DNA from: VRUE01 sp044867645
GTDB lineage: Bacteria > Actinomycetota > Thermoleophilia > Solirubrobacterales > 70-9
Assembly: GCA_044867645.1 (NCBI GenBank)
Contig: JBIOVI010000023.1
Coordinates: forward strand, 1-27,658
DNA: 27,658 nt
Direction of reading: 5' to 3'
Part shown: positions 14,277 through 20,416 of the stretch, in pieces
Position numbering within the stretch: the first letter of the stretch is position 1
How the letters are laid out: each line of letters opens with the position of its first letter
Program-made: the position numbers and the translations under genes
Notes under the pieces: generated by a model
Databases searched by the model: none
Seen by the model: the letters and a program-made list of their open reading frames with translations, nothing else
Told to the model about the DNA's origin: nothing

Positions 14277-15548
14277 ATGCTTGACCTGAAGCTGATCCGC
14301 TCCGACCCCGAGCGGGTCAAGGCGGCGCTGGCCCGACGTGGCGCCGCCGAGCAGGTCGACGAGCTGCTCTCGCTGGACGCTCGCCGCCGCGAGCTGCTGC
14401 CCGAGATCGAGGGCGCCCAGGCCGAGCGTAAGACGCTCTCGAAGGGGATCGGGCAGGCGAAGCAGCAGGGCGAGGACGCGGCGGAGCAGATGGAGGCCGT
14501 GCAGGGACTGAAGGAGAGGATCGAGCGCGGAAAGGCCGAGCTGGAGAAGGTCGAGGCCGAGCTCGAACGTCTGGCGGCGGCCCTGCCAAACCTGCCCGAT
14601 CCAGACGCCCCCGACGGAATGACCGAGGAGGACGCCGTAGTCCTGCGCGAGGTCGGGACCCGGCCAAGCTTCGATTTCGAGCCGCGCGACCACCTCGATA
14701 TCGGCACCGAGCTGGGCCTGATCGACATGGAGTCCGCGGCGCGACTCTCCGGCTCCCGCTTCGCCTATCTGAAGGGCGACCTGGTCCTGCTCGAGCTGGC
14801 GCTGGTCCGCTTCGCGCTCGAGTTGGTTCGCGGCGAGGGTCATGAGCCGGTGGTGCCCCCGGTCCTGGTCCGCGAGGAGGCGCTCTACGGGACCGGCTTC
14901 CTGCCGGGCGATCGCGACCAGATCTACGAAGTGCCGAAGGACGAGCTGTTCCTGGTCGGCACCTCGGAGGTCTCGCTCGCGGCTCTGCACGCCGATCAGA
15001 TCCTCGACCGGGCGCAGCTGCCGCTGCGCTATGCCGGCTTCTCGACTTGCTTTCGCCGTGAGGCCGGCGCCGCTGGCCGCGACACGCGCGGCATCTTCCG
15101 CGTCCATCAGTTCGACAAGGTCGAGATGTTCTCGTTCGTCGAGCCCTCGCAGTCTGCTGCCGAGCACGAACGGCTGCTGGCGATCGAGGAGCGCATCCTC
15201 GGTGAGCTGGAGATTCCCTACCGGGTCGTCAACGTCGCCGTCGGCGATCTCGGTGCACCGGCGGCGAAGAAGTACGACTGCGAGGCGTGGATCCCGAGTC
15301 AGGACCGCTACCGGGAGCTGACCTCGTGCTCGAATACCACCGATTACCAGGCTCGTCGGCTCAATTCTCGGTACCGACCCGCCGATAACGAATCAGCTCA
15401 GCCACTGCACACGCTGAACGGGACGGCCGTAGCCGTCGGACGAACGATGATCGCACTGATAGAGAACAGGCAGGACCGGGACGGCGGGTTCACGCTACCT
15501 AAAACTTTGCATTCATACGGCTCGCCTGAGAGGATTTCAGCGCTATGA
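14277..15548 (+). CDS. serS: seryl-tRNA synthetase
   Basis: Charges tRNA-Ser (and tRNA-Sec if present); 423 residues, normal length. The N-terminal coiled-coil tRNA-binding arm is at about 1-105, rich in Glu, Lys and Ala. The class II core follows: motif 2 region TCFRREAGAAGRDTRGIFRVHQF, serine pocket GTSEVSLAALH, and motif 3 LNGTAVAVGRTMIALIENRQ. About the last 75 codons, from near 15320, use many codons rare upstream (AAT, ATA, CTA, TCA, AGG, CGA, AAA) and the C-terminus (TLPKTLHSYGSPERISAL) departs from the usual ending with PEVL, so this part may be recombined. TAGCAT (14262-14267) ends nine bases before the ATG, and there is no ribosome site. Confidence 0.97.
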   Translation: MLDLKLIRSDPERVKAALARRGAAEQVDELLSLDARRRELLPEIEGAQAERKTLSKGIGQAKQQGEDAAEQMEAVQGLKERIERGKAELEKVEAELERLAAALPNLPDPDAPDGMTEEDAVVLREVGTRPSFDFEPRDHLDIGTELGLIDMESAARLSGSRFAYLKGDLVLLELALVRFALELVRGEGHEPVVPPVLVREEALYGTGFLPGDRDQIYEVPKDELFLVGTSEVSLAALHADQILDRAQLPLRYAGFSTCFRREAGAAGRDTRGIFRVHQFDKVEMFSFVEPSQSAAEHERLLAIEERILGELEIPYRVVNVAVGDLGAPAAKKYDCEAWIPSQDRYRELTSCSNTTDYQARRLNSRYRPADNESAQPLHTLNGTAVAVGRTMIALIENRQDRDGGFTLPKTLHSYGSPERISAL

Positions 15549-15612
15549 GCGCGGAGCGAGCAAGCGGGCATACCTGGTTTTTAGTGCCGCGAGTGGAGCG
15601 TGAGCCCTCGTC

Positions 15613-16266
15613 ATGAACGCGAGCGTGCGGGAGGCCAAGCGAGTCGTCCTTTGCGATGACCACGAGATCGTCCGCGACGCGATCAAAGCGCGGATGGCGA
15701 ACTCGAACGCGCTGCAGATCGTCGGCGAGGCTTCGAACGGGCGCGATGTCGTCGACGTGGTCAAAGACCTCGAGCCCGACGTTCTGATCATCGACGTCGA
15801 GCTGCCCAAACGCGACGGGATCGAGGCGACCAAGGACGTGCTCAAAGTTCGGCCGCGGACCAAAGTCATCATCTTCACCGCACATGCTCAGCCTGACCTT
15901 CTGGCGCTCGCCCTGCGGGCCGGCGCATCGGGCTACGTGCTGAAGTCGGCCCCCGCCGAGGACATCGCCCGCGCCGTCAAAGCCGTCACCGGCGGTGGCA
16001 CCTTCCTTGGCGGCGACTTCGCCGGCGGCAAGCCATCCGAGGTCGAGAAACTGCTCGACCTCTCTCCCCGCGAGCGGCAGATCCTCGAGCTGCTCGCCGA
16101 GGGACTGCGGGTGAAAGAGATCGCCGAGCGGCTCGGCCTCAGCCCGGCGACCGTCCACACCCACGTCCGCAACGCGATCGCCAAGCTCGAGGTCGACACC
16201 CGCACCGAGGCGGTCGCCCTCGCCGTGCGCTTCAGCTACCTGGGTGCTGGCGGCGGCGTCAAATAG
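15613..16266 (+). CDS. NarL/FixJ-family response regulator
   Basis: A 217-residue two-domain regulator. The receiver domain (about 8-125) has acidic residues D15/D16, phospho-acceptor D61 in IIDVELP, T89 and K111. The LuxR-type helix-turn-helix (about 148-205) has LSPRERQILELLAEGLRVKEIA and the recognition segment LSPATVHTHVRNAIAKL. It should bind DNA as a dimer when phosphorylated. No histidine kinase is next to it, so it is an orphan here; targets are unknown. It follows serS by 64 bases, and the region between has no clear terminator. The start ATG at 15613 lacks a strong ribosome site; a GTG 12 bases later is possible. Confidence 0.93.
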   Translation: MNASVREAKRVVLCDDHEIVRDAIKARMANSNALQIVGEASNGRDVVDVVKDLEPDVLIIDVELPKRDGIEATKDVLKVRPRTKVIIFTAHAQPDLLALALRAGASGYVLKSAPAEDIARAVKAVTGGGTFLGGDFAGGKPSEVEKLLDLSPRERQILELLAEGLRVKEIAERLGLSPATVHTHVRNAIAKLEVDTRTEAVALAVRFSYLGAGGGVK

Positions 16267-16307
16267 ACAAAGCGCCGCCTCCTCCGCTATCGCGTCCGGG
16301 GGCGGGC

Positions 16308-16697
16308 TTAGGTCTTATCGAGCTGCAGTGCGCAGCCGTTGATGCAGTAGCGCTGGCCGTTCGGCCCCGGACCGTCCTCGAAGACGTGGCCCAGGTGGGC
16401 GTCGCAGTGCTTGCAGACGACCTCGGTGCGCCGCATCAGGCTGTTGTCGGGGCGCAGCTCGACGTGCTCGAGGTTGACCGGCTCGGTGAAGCTGGGCCAG
16501 CCCGTGCCGGAGTCGAACTTGGTGTCCGAGGAGAACAGCTCGGTGCCGCAACAGACGCAGCGGTACATCCCCTCGCCCTTCTCGTCCACGTACGGCCCCG
16601 TGAAGGCGCGCTCGGTGCCGGCCTTGCGGGTCACCTCGTACTGCTCGGGCGTCAGCTGCTCGCGCCACTGCTCGTCTGACTTCTTCACTTTCTCCAT
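16308..16697 (-). CDS. msrB: peptide-methionine (R)-S-oxide reductase
   Basis: Repairs oxidised methionine (R-sulfoxide) in proteins using thioredoxin. The 129-residue protein has zinc ligands in C47-x2-C50 and C95-x2-C98, the substrate block GTGWPSF at 64-70 and the catalytic Cys118 in RYCIN. A further cysteine (C122, RYCINGC) replaces the more common Ser/Ala. I choose ATG 16697: the minus-strand TACGCT (16704-16709) ends six bases upstream and there is no ribosome site, so a leaderless mRNA is likely. A GTG at 16703 is the alternative. It diverges from the thioesterase around a large palindrome. Confidence 0.95.
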   Translation of the reverse strand: MEKVKKSDEQWREQLTPEQYEVTRKAGTERAFTGPYVDEKGEGMYRCVCCGTELFSSDTKFDSGTGWPSFTEPVNLEHVELRPDNSLMRRTEVVCKHCDAHLGHVFEDGPGPNGQRYCINGCALQLDKT

Positions 16698-16703
16698 GTG
16701 CAC

Positions 16704-16793
16704 AGCGTAGAGGCCAGGGGGAATCGCCTCGCCAGCTGCCTGAGTTCGCTTCGCGAGGCACTGTCGAGGCGATTCCCCCTGGCCCCATACGAT
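16704..16793. promoter_or_regulatory. mirror-image divergent promoters of msrB and the thioesterase gene
   Basis: The minus-strand TACGCT (16704-16709) lies six bases before msrB and the plus-strand TACGAT (16788-16793) eight bases before the thioesterase GTG. Both are 39-45 bases from the palindrome centre (16748). With 17-base spacers both -35 regions would fall inside the palindrome arms (GCGAGG and CGAGGC), so anything bound there, or its extrusion, would affect both genes. The -35 sequences are not consensus. Confidence 0.4.
16712..16784. repeat. perfect 20-bp-arm palindrome with inner hairpin
   Basis: Arm 16712-16731 (starts GGCCAGGGGG, ends TCGCCTCG) is the exact reverse complement of 16765-16784. 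The 33-base middle holds TGCCT (16737-16741) and AGGCA (16756-16760), enclosing GAGTT and CGC-TTC-GCG. The GAGTT next to a CGC-TTC-GCG hairpin recalls the cores in nuoG and at the left window edge, though here GAGTT is on the other side of the hairpin. It lies entirely between divergent starts. Confidence 0.8.
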
Positions 16794-16801
16794 GCGCCAC
16801 C

Positions 16802-17587
16802 GTGCAAGAAGCCTTTTACGAGGTAGCTGGTGATGGGTTCGTGGCCACCGAGTTGACGCGGGGTCCTTGGGACCCAGGTGCGCAGCATGCTGGACCGCCC
16901 TCCGCGTTGCTTGGTAGGGAGATCGAGCTGGTCGATGGGGCGGAGGGGTTTCAGGTGGCTCGGGTCACCTTCGAGGTTTTGAGGCCGGTGCCTATTGGGC
17001 CGGTTCGGGTTGAGGCTGAGGTGGTGCGGCCGGGGCGAAGTGTGCAGATGATCGAGGCGACCCTCTCCGGCGAGGAAGGGGAGCTGATGAAGGCGCGGGC
17101 TTGGCGGATCCGGACGGCGGAGCTTGAGATTCCCGACGACGTGCTCACTACGCCGGAGCCGCCGCCCGGGCCGGAGGAGGGCGGCAAACCCGAGTTCTTC
17201 TCGACCGGCCAGGACGTCGGCTACCACACGGCGATGGAATGGCGCTCGGTTGGCGGTGGCTTTCTCGAACCGGGTCCCGCGACGGTCTGGATGCGGATGC
17301 GCCATCCGCTGGTCGCTGGCGAGGAGCCGACTCCGTTGCAGCGGACCCTGGTCGCGGCCGACGTTGGCAACGGAATCAGCGCGGTGCTCGACTGGAGTCG
17401 CTACCTCTTCATCAACGTCGATCTCAGCGTCCACCTCGAGCGCATGCCCGAGGGCGAGTGGGTCTGCGTCGACGCGGTCACGCTGCCGCAGCCGAACGGG
17501 ATCGGGACCGCCGAGTCGGTCCTCTCCGACGAGCGCGGCCGGATCGGCCGCGCTGCCCAGGCGCTCCTCATCGCCGAACGCAGCTGA
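16802..17587 (+). CDS. acyl-CoA thioesterase-like double-hotdog protein
   Basis: A 261-residue protein resembling TesB-like/thioesterase-superfamily (4HBT_3) proteins with two hotdog repeats. The N-terminal repeat has GPWDPGAQHAGPPSALLGREIE with the HAGPPSALL helix, followed by VTFEVLRPVPIGPVRVEAEVVRPGRSV (as RPVPIGPVRVEAEV). The second repeat has QRTLVAADVGNGISAVLDW and ends SVLSDERGRIGRAAQALLI. Relatives hydrolyse acyl-CoA thioesters; the substrate is not predictable. The GTG start comes eight bases after TACGAT with no ribosome site. It diverges from msrB and converges on the MFS gene. Confidence 0.8.
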   Translation: MQEAFYEVAGDGFVATELTRGPWDPGAQHAGPPSALLGREIELVDGAEGFQVARVTFEVLRPVPIGPVRVEAEVVRPGRSVQMIEATLSGEEGELMKARAWRIRTAELEIPDDVLTTPEPPPGPEEGGKPEFFSTGQDVGYHTAMEWRSVGGGFLEPGPATVWMRMRHPLVAGEEPTPLQRTLVAADVGNGISAVLDWSRYLFINVDLSVHLERMPEGEWVCVDAVTLPQPNGIGTAESVLSDERGRIGRAAQALLIAERS

Positions 17588-17626
17588 CGCCCCGAGCACC
17601 GAGCCCACCCCCGTCCCCGCCGGGGC

Positions 17627-17670
17627 GTGCCGGTGATCGAGCACCCATATGGGCCTTCAATCACCGGCAC
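17627..17670. repeat. centred double palindrome between convergent genes
   Basis: Perfect 11-base arms GTGCCGGTGAT (17627-17637) and ATCACCGGCAC (17660-17670) share their centre (between 17648 and 17649) with an inner palindrome CCCATATGGG (17644-17653). The right arm includes the MFS stop codon. The position suggests a bidirectional terminator, but there is no T-tract, and the CCCATATGGG centre looks more like a protein-binding site. A smaller CCCCG/CGGGG hairpin lies just left. Confidence 0.6.
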
Positions 17671-18854
17671 GTCCGGCGCCAGCGAGCAAGGGTGCGGCGG
17701 CTGGAGATGGCGAAGGCGATCGTCGCCATCGCCACCAGGGCGATGACGGCGGCGAAGAGGAAGGCGCTCTCGTAGCCGCCCAGCGCAGCGGCGACGCCGG
17801 CCAGCGGCGCGCCGAAGCCGATCCCCGCGTCGAAGAAGGCGGTGAAGGTGCCCAGCGCCGCACCCCGGCGCGTCTCAGGGACGCGGCCGACGACGATCAG
17901 CGACAGCGATGGGTAGAGCAGCGAGAACGCGGCCCCCATCGCCAGCGCCCCGGCGATCGCGACGCCGAGGCTGTGCGCGAGCCCCATCGTCGTCAAGCCG
18001 ATTGCCTCCACGGCCGCCGCCGCGGTGGCCACCCGGACTGGCCCGACGCGGTCGGGAAGGTCGCCGCCCACCAGCCGGGTGAGGACGACCATCGTCGCGA
18101 ACACACCGAAGACGACGGCGCCATGGCCGACTCCCCTCTCATCGAGGTGGAGGACGACGAAGGACGCCACGGTCGCGTAGCCGAGCGAGGCGAGGGCGAG
18201 GGCGGTGCCCGGCCGCAACGCCTCGCGCGCGATCAGCGGGTGATGCTCGTCGTCAGCCGGCTTAGGGTGAAACGGGTCGGGCAGGCGCAGCGCTATCAGC
18301 GCGCCGACCAGGGGCGCGGCGCCGGCGAAGAGCCAGACCAGCGTGTAGCCGGAGGCGTGCAGGAGCAGCTCGCCGACCAGCGGACCGACGCTGAGGCCGG
18401 CCCAGACCGCGAGGCCGTAGAGGCCGATCACGCGGCCGCGCCGCTCCGGCGGGGCGATGTCGACGATCCAGGCGGAGCCGGCGGTGAAGACGGTCCCCTC
18501 CCCGGCGCCGAGCAGCAGCCGCGCCCCGATCAGCCCCGGTATCCCGAACGGCAGCAGATAGAGGAAGCCGGCACCGGCGACGATCGCCGAGCCGAGCAGG
18601 ACGGTCGACTTGCGGCCTCGCCGGTCGGCGAGGCGGCCGGCGAAGGGGCGCAGGAGGAGCCCGGTTACCGCGTAGGAGCCGATCACGATGCCGACGGCGA
18701 CGTTGCCCCCGTCGAGCGGGCCATGCACGTAGCGCGGCAGCACCGGCAGCACCGCCCCGACGGCGACCAGGCCGCAGAAGGTGACGGCGAAGACACCGGC
18801 AAAGGCGGCGCCCGGCCGGTGGACCGCGGGCCGCGGCGCCGTCGCGGTGCTCAT
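17661..18854 (-). CDS. MFS transporter
   Basis: A 397-residue transporter with about 12 hydrophobic helices in two halves. The major facilitator loop 2-3 motif is visible as GRLADRRGRKSTVL, with the related LVGGDLPDRVGPVRV in the second half. The central loop (PFHPKPADDEHHPLI) is short and His/Asp-rich. The size and motif suggest drug/metabolite proton antiport; substrate unknown. The ATG at 18854 overlaps the HAD phosphatase stop by four bases (ATGA), so the two are probably co-expressed and may handle related compounds. The C-terminus is Arg-rich. Confidence 0.92.
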   Translation of the reverse strand: MSTATAPRPAVHRPGAAFAGVFAVTFCGLVAVGAVLPVLPRYVHGPLDGGNVAVGIVIGSYAVTGLLLRPFAGRLADRRGRKSTVLLGSAIVAGAGFLYLLPFGIPGLIGARLLLGAGEGTVFTAGSAWIVDIAPPERRGRVIGLYGLAVWAGLSVGPLVGELLLHASGYTLVWLFAGAAPLVGALIALRLPDPFHPKPADDEHHPLIAREALRPGTALALASLGYATVASFVVLHLDERGVGHGAVVFGVFATMVVLTRLVGGDLPDRVGPVRVATAAAAVEAIGLTTMGLAHSLGVAIAGALAMGAAFSLLYPSLSLIVVGRVPETRRGAALGTFTAFFDAGIGFGAPLAGVAAALGGYESAFLFAAVIALVAMATIAFAISSRRTLARWRRTCR

Positions 18855-19639
18855 GGCTTCGCCAGGCCGGCGAGATCGTCGAGCGTGCGATCGGGACGAG
18901 GCTCGGCACCTTCAGCCTCCTCGCGCGAGGTCGCGCCGCTCAGCACCAGGATCGTCTCCAGTCCCGCTCGCCGGCCTCCCTCCACGTCGGAGGAGACCCG
19001 GTCGCCGACCATCGCCACCCGTCGCGCCGCGGCGATCCGCCCGCGGGCCATCTCGAAGAGGTGGGGCTCGGGCTTGCCGCCGATCTCGGCTCTCGCCCTG
19101 CTCGCCGTCTCCACCGCGGCCAGGATCGCGCCCGTGCCGGGCCAGGCACCCCCCGGCATCGGCAAGTTCGGGTCGCGGCTGGTCGCGAAGAGGGCGGCGC
19201 CGCCCTGTAGCGCCAAGGTCGCGGTCAGCAGCTCCTCGTAGTCGAAGCCGCGATGCCCGGAGACGACGACGACGCCCGCGCCACGGCCCTCCTCGTTGTC
19301 CAGGACGGGGATCCCTGTCCCAACGACCGTCTCCTTGAAGGCGGGGGCGCCGATCACAAAGGCGCCGTCGTCGGCTCGGGGGCTGCCAGCGGCGAGCCGC
19401 GCGGTCGCTTCGCCGGCGGTGACGACCCGGTCGTCGCCGACGGCGACCCCGGCGTCCCGCAGCCGCTCCACATAGGCGGTCGCTGGCTTGCCGGGGTTGT
19501 TGGTGATGAAGACGATCTCCTTGCCCCCGTTCAGCAGGGCCTGCAACGCCTCGACGGCGCCGGGCACCATCTCCCGCCCGATCCAGACGACCCCGTCGAG
19601 GTCGACCAGAAAGCCGTCGAAATCGTCTGCCAGCGCCAC
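18851..19639 (-). CDS. HAD-IIA family phosphatase (NagD-like)
   Basis: A 262-residue haloacid-dehalogenase phosphatase. Motif I is FLVDLDGVVW with nucleophile D13 and D15, motif II includes FITNN (Thr46), motif III Lys is in GGKPEPHLF, and motif IV is MVGDRVSSDVEGGRRAGL. The IIA cap lies between motifs II and III. Family members dephosphorylate nucleotides, sugar phosphates or 2-phosphoglycolate; the exact substrate is open. The start is a GTG at 19639. TAGCCT seven bases upstream (minus strand) fits a leaderless promoter, and no ribosome site is seen. The stop overlaps the start of the MFS gene. Confidence 0.93.
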   Translation of the reverse strand: MALADDFDGFLVDLDGVVWIGREMVPGAVEALQALLNGGKEIVFITNNPGKPATAYVERLRDAGVAVGDDRVVTAGEATARLAAGSPRADDGAFVIGAPAFKETVVGTGIPVLDNEEGRGAGVVVVSGHRGFDYEELLTATLALQGGAALFATSRDPNLPMPGGAWPGTGAILAAVETASRARAEIGGKPEPHLFEMARGRIAAARRVAMVGDRVSSDVEGGRRAGLETILVLSGATSREEAEGAEPRPDRTLDDLAGLAKP

Positions 19640-19711
19640 CCGGCGCAGGCTATCTATGCACCGGTCGCCGCTTCAGCCCGGTTGATCATTCATCTCGATA
19701 CGGTGCGACCC

Positions 19712-20416
19712 ATGAGCCAGATGAACGGTCAGGTGGTCACCGCAACCGATGTATCGCGTCGCTACGGCGAGGGCGAGGCGGCGGTCGACGCGCTGGTCGG
19801 CGTCAGCACCGGCTTCGAGCGGGGGCGCTTCACGGCGATCATGGGGCCCTCGGGCTCCGGCAAGTCGACCCTGATGCACATCCTCGCCGGGCTCGACAAG
19901 CCGACCTCGGGCACGGTCTCCCTCGACGGAGAGGAGATCACCGACCTCGACGACGCGGCACTGACCAAGCTGCGCCGCGACAAGCTCGGCTTCGTCTTTC
20001 AGTTCTTCAATCTGCTGCCGGTCCTCACCGCCGAGGAGAATCTGGTCCTGCCGCTCTCGATCGCCGGCCGCAAGCCGGACACGCAGTGGCTGGAGCAGCT
20101 GATCCGCACCGTCGGACTTGCGGATCGCCGCACCCACCGGCCCTCGGAGCTCTCTGGCGGTCAGCAGCAACGGGTCGCCGTCGCCCGTGCTCTGGTCTCC
20201 AAACCGGCCGTCGTCTTCGCCGACGAGCCGACCGGCAACCTCGACTCGAAGGCCAGCGCCGACGTGCTGAGCCTCCTGCGCCAGGCGGTCGACGAGTTCG
20301 GCCAGACGGTGATCATGGTCACCCACGATCCCGCCGCCGCCGCTCACGCCGATCGCCTGATCACCCTCCGCGACGGGCGGATTGAGAGCGACGGACCGCC
20401 GCCCGGCGCATCTTGA
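19712..20416 (+). CDS. ABC transporter ATP-binding protein (MacB/LolD-type)
   Basis: A 234-residue ATPase. Walker A is GPSGSGKST, the Q-loop FVFQFFNLLP, the signature LSGGQQQRVAVARAL, Walker B VVFADEPTGNLD and the switch histidine VMVTHD (read IMVTHDP). The DEPTGNLDS and FQFFNLLP forms are typical of the LolD/MacB/FtsE-like class paired with FtsX-domain permeases. The start ATG at 19712 (TACGGT seven bases upstream, no ribosome site) is preferred; ATG 19721 is the alternative. The open frame further upstream is antisense to the HAD gene. It overlaps the permease by four bases. Confidence 0.95.
   Translation: MSQMNGQVVTATDVSRRYGEGEAAVDALVGVSTGFERGRFTAIMGPSGSGKSTLMHILAGLDKPTSGTVSLDGEEITDLDDAALTKLRRDKLGFVFQFFNLLPVLTAEENLVLPLSIAGRKPDTQWLEQLIRTVGLADRRTHRPSELSGGQQQRVAVARALVSKPAVVFADEPTGNLDSKASADVLSLLRQAVDEFGQTVIMVTHDPAAAAHADRLITLRDGRIESDGPPPGAS

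Noticed and set aside
15549..15612. tRNA-Ser or other tRNA next to serS
   Set aside because: No T-loop GTTCRA pattern or cloverleaf pairing could be found here or elsewhere in the window.
17649..19241. Plus-strand open frame of 530 codons opposite the MFS and HAD genes
   Set aside because: It is antisense to two clear protein families, composition is Arg/Gly/Asp/Gln-rich and it has no domain; a high-GC shadow.
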